Shown here one piece after another: positions 18,304 to 27,168 of a stretch of DNA of 64,000 nucleotides. The stretch is from Oligoflexia bacterium (lineage in GTDB: Bacteria > Bdellovibrionota_G > JANQFH01). Position numbers and translations under genes: made by a program. The stretch is from the NCBI GenBank assembly GCA_028277945.1, contig JANQFH010000013.1, positions 1-64,000 of the forward strand. The letters run 5' to 3'. Numbering within the stretch: the first letter of the stretch is position 1; every line of letters starts with the position of its first letter. Below the pieces are notes generated by a model, which made no database searches, was not told the DNA's origin, and saw nothing but the letters and a program-made list of their open reading frames with translations.

Positions 18304-19128
18304 TCATTTACTTTCAGCTGGAGAGATTTGCGGAAGTGGTAGGAGCACAATCTCAATACGACGATTCTTCCTTCGTCCCTCGCTACTCTTGTTGCTAGCA
18401 ATCGGATGGTGGTGCGATAGGGCAACGGCTGCAAGTAATTTTGGGTTAACACCTTGCTGTTCAAGGTAACGTACCACCTCGGTTGCCCGCCGTGCAGAGA
18501 TCTCCCAATTTGTTGGGTACTGCTGCCGTACGCTCGGAGATACGGCGCTATCGTCACTATGGCCCTCTACCTGAATACGCTTATCTGTGATCTTTTTTAG
18601 GATAGTGGCCACTTTGTCGAGGATTCTCTTGCCTGTGTCGTTGACTTGAACAGACCCCGCTGGAAAGAGTATACGATCGATAAGCATGACTTGGAGACGA
18701 TCGCGCATTTTTTGGATGGTCACCTTGCCTTCAGTGACCTCCTGTTTGAGGCTGTGGACGAGATCTTCGTAGGTCTGTGATGCTAATTCAAGTGCTTTTT
18801 CACGTTTTCCAGCTTGCTTCTGCACTTCAAGTATGTCGCCACGAAGCTCTAAGAGCTGATCGCTCAGCATGCTGTTTTTATCAACGAGCAATTGGTTGGC
18901 ATTACGTAAACGGTCATTCTGTTGTTGTAGTTGTGACAGTCGTTCCTGCAAGAGCTGCTTTTCGTTTTGTAGTTCAGCATTCCGTTTACGCTCGGTTTGT
19001 ATGGCGGCATCACTCTGCTGCTGTTGGCTGCGAACCAGTTCATAGTCGCCTTTGCTAACACAGCCCAAAACCAGCGGGAGTAGCAAAACCAACCGTCCAG
19101 ACCGGTGGGTTATAGGTAAATGACTCAT
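18304..19128 (-). CDS. OmpA-family lipoprotein with coiled coil
   Basis: The 274-residue protein starts with a lipoprotein signal (VLLLPLVLGC, lipobox LVLGC near residue 23). A long coiled coil of Gln, Glu, Leu and Asn follows (about 30-120), and the C-terminal OmpA/MotB-like domain has VEGHSDDS and RRKNRRIEI. Such domains bind peptidoglycan, so the protein probably links the outer membrane to the wall with a coiled-coil stalk. The start at 19128 is chosen because it gives the best signal peptide. It is in one unit with rimO, the two ORFs being separated by one base. Confidence 0.8.
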   Translation of the reverse strand: MSHLPITHRSGRLVLLLPLVLGCVSKGDYELVRSQQQQSDAAIQTERKRNAELQNEKQLLQERLSQLQQQNDRLRNANQLLVDKNSMLSDQLLELRGDILEVQKQAGKREKALELASQTYEDLVHSLKQEVTEGKVTIQKMRDRLQVMLIDRILFPAGSVQVNDTGKRILDKVATILKKITDKRIQVEGHSDDSAVSPSVRQQYPTNWEISARRATEVVRYLEQQGVNPKLLAAVALSHHHPIASNKSSEGRRKNRRIEIVLLPLPQISPAESK

Positions 19129-19255
19129 CTTTTCAGCAAGTTCGACGTTGCAGTATAGGAAAGCGCGCACGGGGGGTCAAGTATGCAAGGCTGGCAGCAG
19201 CAAACCCTTTCCGGTCATTCCTGCATTTGTTATAGTAAGTTAGCCATTGCTAGCG

Positions 19256-20809
19256 ATGCTTGTGGAGGATGTGTTGGCTGACTTACCTGATGGCGCAAAC
19301 CAGGCCGGCCAGGAAGATAAACCTGAGCAGGAGCTAAAAGACGCCAAGGAGTTTATTCCCCGGCAACCACGCGTGCCGGTGACGGTAATCATCCAAGGAG
19401 AGGCGGCAACCGCCCTACCACTGGTGTTTTCACGCGACATCAGTGCTGGCGGTATTTCCTTAGAGACCAGTGAGGCTTTACCTCCAGGGAGCCCTGTTAA
19501 ACAGGGAGCCATGATGGCAGTGAGCTTTACACTCCCCTTTGGCAGGCAGACCATCCGCAGTGACGCCAAAGTCGTCTGGGTTGACCACGAGGCAACCAAT
19601 CTCCAGGGCGAGCCCATCTCACTGATTGGTCTCGAATTCGTCAATCCCGAGCCGTACATTACTGAGGAGTTCAACCGCTATCGTCAGCGTGTGGTGGCTC
19701 AAGCAGGGCTGCGGCAACAAGACAGTGCTGTTGCGGAACGCGTAGAGGTTCCTGCCGATGATGATCCAGAAGTAGACCTGGCAGCGGCCTCAGAAGAAAA
19801 ACCATCCGCTGTTGCCGCGCCAACTCCTAAGCCGAGCGAATTGCCATCCGTTGCAGAGAGGAGCTCTGGAGATGAATCACACCCACAGGTCGAATTCCTA
19901 CCCGTTAAGCACTACTATGAGAACATCACCGCCAAGGTTAAGCATGCTAACGATCCAACCGCCTGTACTCTGTTTGATCATCCTCTACCACCGTGGGAGG
20001 CCCGTGCCTTCCTAGCTCAGGATGAGTACTGGTCACGTGCTGCCAAACCACTCATTGCCGGAGTCGCAGCACTCTCCTTAAAGTGCCGTCGAGAGTATTC
20101 CCAACTCAAAGAGCTCTACGATCGTGAAATACATATTATGGATGAGGCCTCAGCCGCCTATCACACCAACAAGACACTGCTGGCGAAACTTGAGCCACGT
20201 CTTGAGGACCTGCTACAGAAAGTGCGGCAGGCTAACGACAGCGAGCGTCGGCAACAGGTTGAGAGCAGTACTCAGCAGATTAGAGAGAGCATCACGGCTC
20301 TGGAGGAGTTAGTGAATTCCTCGCGAGCTATCTTGGAAATAGCGAGTTCTGAGCTTAAAGGTGGGTATAAAGATCAGGCCTACAAGAAAGCCCCAGTCAA
20401 AAAGCGGGCTAAAGCTCCGGCTAAGAAGGTGCAGAAGACCAAAAAGGAGAGTGGTCCTGTTAAGAGGGCTATTATTATCACTCTGCTCTTCTTCACAGTA
20501 GGCTTCTTTGCCTATCGACTCAGCGGTGTATTCAAAAGCGAAACCCCCAAGCCTTATAGTAGCCGTGCCATAGAAGAGATTTTACCTCTTAATCGAGTAC
20601 GGAAATGGAACAACTGGGTATTTGCAAGCATCGATGGTGAGGTGTGGAGAAAGATGGCTAAAGATCAGCGCCAACAAAAGGCAGAAGAGCTATTTTCCCA
20701 GATTCAACAAGAAGGTTTCCAATTTCTCGAAGTGAAAGAAGGCAACAGCGGTAAGACCCTAATCATGACCTTGAAAACCGGTAAAGGCGTCAGTCTCCGT
20801 ACCTACTAG
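19256..20809 (+). CDS. PilZ-domain protein with C-terminal TM helix and small terminal domain
   Basis: This is a 517-residue protein. An N-terminal PilZ domain (about 34-130) has DISAGGISLE (D61-x-S-x-x-G66), while the upstream Arg motif is RQPRVP, spaced RxxR rather than RxxxR. An acidic linker and then a helical coiled-coil region (about 260-370) follow. A Lys/Ala/Pro-rich basic patch (377-403) precedes one TM helix (about 405-425). The C-terminal domain (about 440-517) contains WRKMAKDQRQQK and FLEVKEGNSGKTLI. The protein at 36313 has the same order of parts. A c-di-GMP-responsive membrane protein is inferred; the altered Arg motif makes binding uncertain. The start is ATG 19256, with TTG 19247 possible. 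It converges on the acylphosphatase gene. Confidence 0.7.
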   Translation: MLVEDVLADLPDGANQAGQEDKPEQELKDAKEFIPRQPRVPVTVIIQGEAATALPLVFSRDISAGGISLETSEALPPGSPVKQGAMMAVSFTLPFGRQTIRSDAKVVWVDHEATNLQGEPISLIGLEFVNPEPYITEEFNRYRQRVVAQAGLRQQDSAVAERVEVPADDDPEVDLAAASEEKPSAVAAPTPKPSELPSVAERSSGDESHPQVEFLPVKHYYENITAKVKHANDPTACTLFDHPLPPWEARAFLAQDEYWSRAAKPLIAGVAALSLKCRREYSQLKELYDREIHIMDEASAAYHTNKTLLAKLEPRLEDLLQKVRQANDSERRQQVESSTQQIRESITALEELVNSSRAILEIASSELKGGYKDQAYKKAPVKKRAKAPAKKVQKTKKESGPVKRAIIITLLFFTVGFFAYRLSGVFKSETPKPYSSRAIEEILPLNRVRKWNNWVFASIDGEVWRKMAKDQRQQKAEELFSQIQQEGFQFLEVKEGNSGKTLIMTLKTGKGVSLRTY

Positions 20810-21111
20810 CGGATAGAGAAGCCGGCACGGAAGTCTGGGTTAATATCCTCGCACCACTCAACTTCAACACCATCGACCCTAGCAGCATCAGGACCTTGAT
20901 GGCACCAGTCAATGAGAACCTGCAAGGACTTGCGTTCACCACTGGCTTGGATTTCAACGTCGCCACTGGCGAGATTCCTCACCCAACCGTTGAGGTTTAG
21001 GGCAGTTCCCTGCTCCTGCGTGGTAGCACGGAAGAAGACCCCCTGGACCCGCCCACGAATAACAATACGTACATTTTGCAAGTTTTGCTTCATGAATGGC
21101 ACGGCTCGCAC
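20806..21111 (-). CDS. acyP: Acylphosphatase
   Basis: The 101-residue protein has the acylphosphatase signature RIVIRGRVQGVFFRATTQEQG, in two overlapping parts, with the catalytic Arg in GVFFR. The second motif, GWVRNLASGDVEIQASG, carries the catalytic Asn. It hydrolyses acyl phosphates in the cytoplasm. The GTG start at 21111 is kept because GAGG lies 7 bases upstream; ATG 21093 is the alternative and lacks a ribosome binding site. It ends 4 bases into the end of the convergent PilZ gene. Confidence 0.9.
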   Translation of the reverse strand: MRAVPFMKQNLQNVRIVIRGRVQGVFFRATTQEQGTALNLNGWVRNLASGDVEIQASGERKSLQVLIDWCHQGPDAARVDGVEVEWCEDINPDFRAGFSIR

Positions 21112-21153
21112 AGTCGAGCCTCATATAATGACTTTACCTTACCATCGAAGAAT

Positions 21154-21174
21154 CCCCGGAGCCTCGCTCCGGGG
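21154..21174 (-). terminator. GC-rich hairpin after the FG-GAP gene
   Basis: Arms CCCCGGAGC and GCTCCGGGG flank a 3-base loop, starting 5 bases after the stop codon of the leftward gene. The T-run is weak on that strand, so it is a likely but imperfect intrinsic terminator. It could serve as a transcript-end hairpin. Confidence 0.55.
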
Positions 21175-21178
21175 TTCT

Positions 21179-22759
21179 TCAAAAACCTGCGGCCTCTTTC
21201 GACCATCTGTTTAAATTAACTAAAACTTGCACTTTCAGATGCCAATCCCAGTCACGATACCAAAAGATAAGATCATCCAAGCCATCCCCGTTAAGGTCGT
21301 CAATAAGAAACCACTCTGAGACCTGCACTTTCTGCCGAAATCGGCCACTCTGTGGAAAAAACTCTTGAGGTTTTTGTAGAATGACCTCAAGACGATCGCT
21401 GTCTCTACCGTAGAGCGCATCGGGCAGGCCATCACCGTTAAAATCTCCCTGCAGTGATGGCAGAAAACCTCTTGGAGTAAGACCACGAAGGTTAAACTTG
21501 AAGCTGATATCGCGTTTAAAATCAGGCTTGTCAGTAAAGCTACCATCTGCACCGGAGAGATGGAAATGGAAGCGCACATCCACAGAGCGGTTGATCAGGG
21601 CGCGTACGATTCCCCACAAGCCGGTCTGTACAGAAGCGGTAACTACATCTGGCCTACCGTTACCATTGACATCGATTAGAAGCGCTCCTGACGCTTTACC
21701 TCCGGGAGAAGCAATGTCATAGACCTGCTCGCCCTCTGCACGACGAATAATGACCCGGTTGAGCGTATTCAAAGCGGCCACCGAACCAACAAGACGGTTG
21801 ACGACAATGTCAGTGTAGGCATCATCGCTAATCGGCTTTAACATGGTAATGGCGTAGCTACCCGGCTCCGCCCGATCTTTCTCGGTCATCACGCCTAGTT
21901 GACGTACCAAAGGCTTGTTGCTGCTGTCTCTCTTGAAGCTGCCATCCGCTCTCTGCTCTAAGATGGTTATTTCATCCTGCCAACTCAAACAGAGATCTTG
22001 TTTACCATCACCATTATAATCGCAACTTGAGATCTCTGGTATCCAGCTGATGCCGCGAGCGGCATAACGAAAACCAAGCGGTTGATTGATGGCAGGTGTT
22101 CGCAGGAAGTGACGTAGAGGTAGATTTAGATCGACAGTAGTTGCCTTTGGTGCGAAGAGGTTGCTTATAAAATGTAAGGTCATCACATCCTCTTGGTTCA
22201 TTGCTGGATAGATGAGATCTTTGCTGCCATCACCATCAAAGTCTTGCGTGAGATGGAGGTAGGGCAAATATCCTGGTTGCGCGGTAAAGGCAAAAGGCTT
22301 GTCTAAGGGAATGATCTGAAACGGTGCTTGCTGTCCAGTAGCCCCGGTACCTCCGCCGGTAGTCCTACCGCTACCATAGAAGTGCTGCATGATCTTTGTC
22401 TTAAAGAAAAAGACCAGTGCCTGCTGTCCACTCTGTGTGCACTCACCCACGATGTCAAAGGCAATGGGTTGCTCCTGCGAGCTATAGACAAACACACGCA
22501 CCTTATCAAAGTAGAGGTTGGTCTCCTCTTGCCTCAAACCATAGAGAGTTAACCGCACGCCATAGTCTGGGTAGCTGCCGGTACGCTCCACCACCACAAG
22601 CTCTTTCCAACGATCTTGACGCAGACAGGTTGTATGCACCTGTCGTACTCGATCTTTCATCTCCAAGGTATGTGGCGCAAAAAAGACCTGGGCTACTAAC
22701 GATGGTAACGGCATTGCCAGGAGGCTCAATAGAAACAGAATAAACGTACGCAGAGGCAT
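21179..22759 (-). CDS. Secreted FG-GAP/VCBS-repeat protein
   Basis: This 526-residue protein has a signal peptide (residues 1-24, LLSLLAMPLPSLVA). It carries at least five FG-GAP-type calcium loops in the mature part: DFDGDGSKDLIY, DYNGDGKQDLCLS, DVNGNGRPDVVTA, DFNGDGLPDALYG and DLNGDGLDDLIFW. These repeats build beta-propellers of the integrin-alpha type and are usual in exported or surface proteins. The start is ATG 22759, since the longer TTG start would lack a proper signal peptide. It follows the 970-residue PilX-like gene with a 48-base gap and is probably transcribed with it. Role: surface interaction or adhesion, inferred. Confidence 0.78.
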   Translation of the reverse strand: MPLRTFILFLLSLLAMPLPSLVAQVFFAPHTLEMKDRVRQVHTTCLRQDRWKELVVVERTGSYPDYGVRLTLYGLRQEETNLYFDKVRVFVYSSQEQPIAFDIVGECTQSGQQALVFFFKTKIMQHFYGSGRTTGGGTGATGQQAPFQIIPLDKPFAFTAQPGYLPYLHLTQDFDGDGSKDLIYPAMNQEDVMTLHFISNLFAPKATTVDLNLPLRHFLRTPAINQPLGFRYAARGISWIPEISSCDYNGDGKQDLCLSWQDEITILEQRADGSFKRDSSNKPLVRQLGVMTEKDRAEPGSYAITMLKPISDDAYTDIVVNRLVGSVAALNTLNRVIIRRAEGEQVYDIASPGGKASGALLIDVNGNGRPDVVTASVQTGLWGIVRALINRSVDVRFHFHLSGADGSFTDKPDFKRDISFKFNLRGLTPRGFLPSLQGDFNGDGLPDALYGRDSDRLEVILQKPQEFFPQSGRFRQKVQVSEWFLIDDLNGDGLDDLIFWYRDWDWHLKVQVLVNLNRWSKEAAGF

Positions 22760-22807
22760 ACCAAAGGATCTTAATACGACTACTATTGCTGACAACAGAA
22801 AAAGGCG

Positions 22808-25720
22808 TTAACGCACTTCGAACTTGCTAAATTGAACGCGGCGTTGTTCCGGAGATACCGGATAATTGAGATTGTTGTGATAGACATAGATTCCGCCTTG
22901 ACTCATCATGACGATATTGCCATGGGCGCCATCACGGAAGGTAATGCCATTGCCATCACAGTCATAGTAACCTGGTCCCATGGGATTACCGCCGCCATCA
23001 AAGGGACATCCTGCAGCAAGGTCCATGTCGTTGCGGTCTAAAAAGGGCGTGGCTGGATCGCCAAGGTTCGGCTTTGGCTCAGCATCAGGCTGCCAAAACC
23101 GCGGTTGCATGCGGCCACCCCAACCGGTAATGACTCCCGCTGCAGCTACACGTGCTTCAATAATACTCGTCTTAGAGAGGTAGGAGAGGTGGTTTGCACC
23201 ATCAGAGAGGTCTGGATCTCCAGTTGCTGTTTGCAGGGGAAAGCCAGTGGTCGTATCATAGGTGTTCGCTTGGATGGGTGGGGCACAGTTATTGGTGGTA
23301 AAGGGAAATCCCGGACAGTTACCACTACTGTTGTTGGGAGTCTTATCAAAAAATAGGTTATGAAACCCCTGAGGTGAAATGTAAGAGTTCACTCCGGCCA
23401 TGCTTGCAGGCATGGTGCCCCAATTAGGCTCGTTGAGCAAAAAGCCACCATTGTGTTGCTGCTGCGCAGTACACTGCTCAGCACTCATGAGGCAGGCAAC
23501 GGTTGTGGCGGTTCTGCCATAGCCATCCCGGCCAAAGCCAGGGGTTTCGACGGGTCCTCCTGGTATCTGGATGTCGAAGTCATTACGATGGCGAACAAAG
23601 CCAAAGGCCGGTAGTTCATTAGGGTCAACGCCAGGGTCACGAAACCAGTTGAACTTGTAACGTCTGGCAAGCATGGGAACCACCACAGCAGGTCCCAGAC
23701 TATGACCCGCGTTCTCGGGCCAGAGCCCTGGGGCATTGGTATCTTCTGGGATCAAATCGTAGGGTGGGCTTTTGATTGGTACTGGCGGAAAGGTAGCCGT
23801 GTTGGCAGCACTGGAGTGACCAATTTGCAAGGTATTCTTGTAGTTAGGGCCGTAAAGTGAGGGATCACTGCGCTTCTCTAATGCTTGAAAGTCATGCCCA
23901 TAGTCCGTAGCCGCATTCGGGCCCAATCCATCCAAAGGTGTAACCGGCAGATAGGTATGGGTTTGTGAAGCTGAGACCACGGTGGAAAAGAAACTGGCAA
24001 CATGGGCGTTGGTAATGTTGCCGACGACGACGTTCTTCATAGAGAGTAGACCAAAACGATCCCCTGTCGGCAGAGCCGCTGCATAGTTGAAAGGTGGACT
24101 TGCAGTAATATCTGCCATCTCTCGCTCTGCATTGGCAGGCTTATTGTTGACCGTGATATTGCCGTGAATATAGGTATTACCACGGACAATCAAATCTCCC
24201 TGGCCACTGATGTTAAGATCACCAGCGGTATGCAGGTCACCATCCACGTAAACGAGACCACTGATAGTACAGTTCGTCGCTGCTGTGCCAATGTCTGGAT
24301 CGCCACCCGTAATCACAACGGAGCGGTCCTCACGAGCATCTGCAGTCAAGTTACTGGTGATGACATTGGTTGCATTAAAGTTGTCTTGGACGTTGGTGGA
24401 AATGAGAATGGGATTACCACCGGCAGTACAGTCGAGCTGGCCGGTCGTTCCAAGCGTGGCGTTGTAGGTCGCAAGTTTGTTGGTGAGGTCCACTTCATCA
24501 AATTCGCCTCCGGCACCAACCACCACAGGCAGTCCAACACCTGAACCAAAGACCGCCTCATAGTTACCCTTATCGTCGGGCGTGGCAAAGGGGTAGGCGG
24601 CATCAGCGATAGTAGCCAGGTCATCGGTGATACCTATGTTTGAAAGCACCTCTTTGACACGCATACCGCCAAAAAGGCTGGCATCTACAGTATCCAAAAA
24701 GGCATGGCCAAGGTTGTGGACATGGCCATTGTAAGCGTAGCGGGTTCCAAGGTAGTAGTGCTTGGCCAGAGTTGCTGGAGCTTCATAGCCATACAGGTTC
24801 GTTTTTAGATGTTCTTCTGGCATCATCAGCCGTGCCTGGCCAGCAATGTTGCCACCCAACATAAAGTTAAAGCCATCAATGAGAATACTCTGTACCGCTA
24901 ATTGGATATTCTCATCCTGTTGGCTGACAAAAACAACGATCTCGCCATCAATAATCGCTTTACGTCCGCCGCTATCTTCGGAAGTAGACTGTAGTTGAAG
25001 TCGATAGCCCAATACCGGTGGTCCCGCAAGATCGCCAAAATGGTAGTTATCTGGAGCATTACAACTGCCGGTGGTTTCATCATCCCAAGTTTGGTTGGCA
25101 TTGTAGTAAGCAAGACAAGCGTCCGTGACTAAGCGGGTCTGATTGTCACTATTACAATCAGCGTGGTCAAAACCCTTGACTGGATCAGCACACTCAGCCA
25201 ATACAGCTGCGTTGACCAGATTGACTTCATAGTTGTAGGTCCCTTTGTGGTCGCGATCTAGACAGACAGGCGTATCGTTAATGCTGGTACCAAAGAGGGT
25301 CATGCCTGCGGGTGGCGGTCCATCCGTTACATTGCTCTCATCGCAGCTGGAATCAAAGAGGTCTAGGATGTCTTGGGCATAGGCGGTAAGCACAGGATAA
25401 ATATTGTCGGGGGTGGCATTTTGCATGATACGGTATTGAGCATTAGAAATCGGCCAAACATTGGGAGGATTGGCTAGCTTACTAAAACGGCGATAGAGCT
25501 CTGTTTTTGCTCGCTCTAAACCAACGGCTGCTACTTCAACACTCTTTTTCTTTCCGCGGATGACACCGGTCACCCTTTGAAAGGTTCCGGTAGATCTGAG
25601 TGCCACAACACCAAGAATTCCGAGAATCAGCAAAGCTAACACAGTGATGACAATCACTGAGCCATGGCGGCTAGCAAAAGTAGAGCGGAGTGAGCGGCAA
25701 GATAGGTGGTAGAGTGACAA
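22808..25720 (-). CDS. Large PilX-like pilin-type protein (970 residues)
   Basis: The N-terminus has a PilX-like hydrophobic helix (VIVITVLALLILGILGVVAL, about 22-41) followed by STGTFQRVTG and KKKSVEVAAVGLERAK. The rest is a large Asp/Asn/Pro-rich extracellular-type region. Around residues 480-520, short strands such as LVYVDGDLHTAG, LIVRGNTYIHGNI and VVVGNIT resemble a polymer-forming beta-solenoid. The order of this segment and a following LLSMKNVVVGN matches the protein at 11464. Many cysteines in the distal part suggest disulfides in the exported domain. The start is TTG 25720; a weak AAGGGG lies about 13 bases upstream, so start confidence is moderate. Likely a minor-pilin or tip adhesin, inferred. 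Confidence 0.7.
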   Translation of the reverse strand: MSLYHLSCRSLRSTFASRHGSVIVITVLALLILGILGVVALRSTGTFQRVTGVIRGKKKSVEVAAVGLERAKTELYRRFSKLANPPNVWPISNAQYRIMQNATPDNIYPVLTAYAQDILDLFDSSCDESNVTDGPPPAGMTLFGTSINDTPVCLDRDHKGTYNYEVNLVNAAVLAECADPVKGFDHADCNSDNQTRLVTDACLAYYNANQTWDDETTGSCNAPDNYHFGDLAGPPVLGYRLQLQSTSEDSGGRKAIIDGEIVVFVSQQDENIQLAVQSILIDGFNFMLGGNIAGQARLMMPEEHLKTNLYGYEAPATLAKHYYLGTRYAYNGHVHNLGHAFLDTVDASLFGGMRVKEVLSNIGITDDLATIADAAYPFATPDDKGNYEAVFGSGVGLPVVVGAGGEFDEVDLTNKLATYNATLGTTGQLDCTAGGNPILISTNVQDNFNATNVITSNLTADAREDRSVVITGGDPDIGTAATNCTISGLVYVDGDLHTAGDLNISGQGDLIVRGNTYIHGNITVNNKPANAEREMADITASPPFNYAAALPTGDRFGLLSMKNVVVGNITNAHVASFFSTVVSASQTHTYLPVTPLDGLGPNAATDYGHDFQALEKRSDPSLYGPNYKNTLQIGHSSAANTATFPPVPIKSPPYDLIPEDTNAPGLWPENAGHSLGPAVVVPMLARRYKFNWFRDPGVDPNELPAFGFVRHRNDFDIQIPGGPVETPGFGRDGYGRTATTVACLMSAEQCTAQQQHNGGFLLNEPNWGTMPASMAGVNSYISPQGFHNLFFDKTPNNSSGNCPGFPFTTNNCAPPIQANTYDTTTGFPLQTATGDPDLSDGANHLSYLSKTSIIEARVAAAGVITGWGGRMQPRFWQPDAEPKPNLGDPATPFLDRNDMDLAAGCPFDGGGNPMGPGYYDCDGNGITFRDGAHGNIVMMSQGGIYVYHNNLNYPVSPEQRRVQFSKFEVR

Positions 25721-25897
25721 ACGCAGCAGATCCCCTTAAAAGATACCAACTCTCATGAGCAAGCAGTGATTGTGCCAGAAGTAGTAGGTTTACATTACTA
25801 TTTTTATATATTAATCTCAAGCAGTTATATGTTGCAAGCGAGCTGTGTCAAAGGTGTGGTGGTGCCAAGTGACAACCAAAGTTGCGGCAAACCATGT

Positions 25898-25919
25898 GGC
25901 AAACGTAAACTTTTTTTCC
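25898..25919 (+). promoter_or_regulatory. Copy 1 of a GGCAAA-CGTWAACTTT motif
   Basis: The stretch GGCAAACGTAAACTTTTTTT lies between the divergent 970-residue PilX-like gene and the PilW-like gene. It resembles two other intergenic copies, at 29639-29664 and 32330-32366. A shared operator is possible. Confidence 0.35.
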
Positions 25920-25925
25920 ATGTGC

Positions 25926-25931
25926 TATAAT
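25926..25931 (+). promoter_or_regulatory. -10 element TATAAT of the PilW-like gene
   Basis: TATAAT lies 6 bases before the ATG at 25938, so transcription from it would start at or next to the start codon and give a leaderless mRNA. No good -35 hexamer is visible at the usual spacing, and no ribosome binding site precedes the ATG. Confidence 0.4.
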
Positions 25932-25937
25932 TTAAGC

Positions 25938-27104
25938 ATGAAAGGCAGGTATGGTTACACGCTTCCAGAGGTCCTGGTAGGCACCATAGCCCTGCTGATC
26001 ATCATTGCTGGTGTCTATCTGTTCTTGAGCCGCAATACAGAGACGCTGTTTCGTAGCGAAGCCAAACGCCGTCTTAACCAAAAGATACAGACGGTGCAAC
26101 AGGCGCTCACGCGCGAGCTCAACTCCATTGGCATCAACCCGAAAAAGACGCCGTTTGAGCTGCTTATCGACCCTGGCATCGATCCGGGCGATACCTACAT
26201 CGACACGCTGTTTAAAGACTGCAGTACGCTGCCGTTGTATGACCCTCTAGAGGTCAAGAGCCAAATCTGCTTTGGGATTACCGATGCGCGCTACTACAAA
26301 TTGGGCTTTGCCACCGATAGCAACGGTGATGGCTTGGTGAGTGGTGATGAGGCCAAGGCGCTGCTATTGCGAAACCGAACTACCTCTGTGGTACACGATC
26401 CTCGGCTACAAGATGGTAGTGATAGCACTCCCCCAGATTACCTTAGCGGTACTATTGTCGATATCTCGAACATGAGCCCTGCACCCGCAGGCATTGTTTT
26501 CGATCCAGCAGGGGATGGTTCCGTCACTTTGCCAAATCTTCCCAGCTTACCAAGGCTGTGTGAGCTTGTCGGGGGCTCTACCTTTTCTACCCAGTATGAT
26601 CTAATCCTTCGCACTTATGATGGCACTCCTGACCGTTTGCTTGCCAACAACATCCTCTGTTTTGGGGTAGCCTATTTTCGTCCTTATACTGAGTATGAAT
26701 CCTGTCTTGCCTGTACCGCGCTCAATGGTGGTCTTGAAACCCCTGTGGCTAAACCCGCAGCCTGCAGCACCATGGCTGTGGACGAACCACTGCCGTTTGA
26801 TTACTTTCGCAGTCAAAATCCTCTGCTCAGTCAACAAGAGGCGGACAATGGCTTGGTGTTTTTACAGTTTCCAACCAACATAAACTGGGCCCTCAACCCC
26901 GATGAGGCCTATAACACCTACTTAATAAAGCTCGCACTGCTGCTGGAAGATAGCAAACTCAAGCGTGGCTACGTTAATCCACTGACCAATCGTCCCTATG
27001 AGACGGCGTTGCTCGAGATTGATTTCTATATTCCTGAGGCCAACCTACCTTGCAATGCAAATCTCGGCAGCTGTACTTTCAACAATGCTCAGTGCGACAA
27101 GTGA
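25938..27104 (+). CDS. PilW-like type IV prepilin protein
   Basis: The 388-residue protein has a short basic leader (MKGRYG) and a cleavage site for prepilin peptidase, G6-Y7, followed by YTLPEVLVGTIALLIIIAGV. It has Glu at mature position 5, as required in type IV pilins, and the first 30 residues form the hydrophobic helix. The rest is a globular domain with DSNGDG (a calcium-type loop) and several cysteines near the C-terminus. Large prepilin-like proteins of this form act as minor pilins (PilW type) that prime assembly or sit at the tip. The start is ATG 25938, which places the leader correctly; earlier in-frame starts would make an unusually long leader. It diverges from the large PilX-like gene. 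Confidence 0.75.
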   Translation: MKGRYGYTLPEVLVGTIALLIIIAGVYLFLSRNTETLFRSEAKRRLNQKIQTVQQALTRELNSIGINPKKTPFELLIDPGIDPGDTYIDTLFKDCSTLPLYDPLEVKSQICFGITDARYYKLGFATDSNGDGLVSGDEAKALLLRNRTTSVVHDPRLQDGSDSTPPDYLSGTIVDISNMSPAPAGIVFDPAGDGSVTLPNLPSLPRLCELVGGSTFSTQYDLILRTYDGTPDRLLANNILCFGVAYFRPYTEYESCLACTALNGGLETPVAKPAACSTMAVDEPLPFDYFRSQNPLLSQQEADNGLVFLQFPTNINWALNPDEAYNTYLIKLALLLEDSKLKRGYVNPLTNRPYETALLEIDFYIPEANLPCNANLGSCTFNNAQCDK

Positions 27105-27109
27105 GCTAT

Positions 27110-27144
27110 AAAAAAACGGGCTCTCCATGATCTGGAGAGCCCGT
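27110..27144 (-). terminator. Rho-independent terminator of the 788-residue lipoprotein gene
   Basis: A 12-bp stem (27116-27127 with 27133-27144) and a run of A on the plus strand at 27110-27116 give, on the minus strand, a stem followed by a T-run. It also lies after the PilW-like gene on the plus strand and could act in both directions, though the T-run favours the minus strand. Confidence 0.85.
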
Positions 27145-27168
27145 TCTACGAGAAACTTTTATCCCTTT

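Noticed and set aside
18303-18557. Longer N-terminus of RimO
   Set aside because: It would overlap the OmpA-like gene in another frame; the family N-terminus begins at MRNVHLISLGCP.
23100-24624. Plus-strand ORFs opposite the 970-residue PilX-like gene
   Set aside because: They are shadows of the coding strand without start signals or recognised domains.
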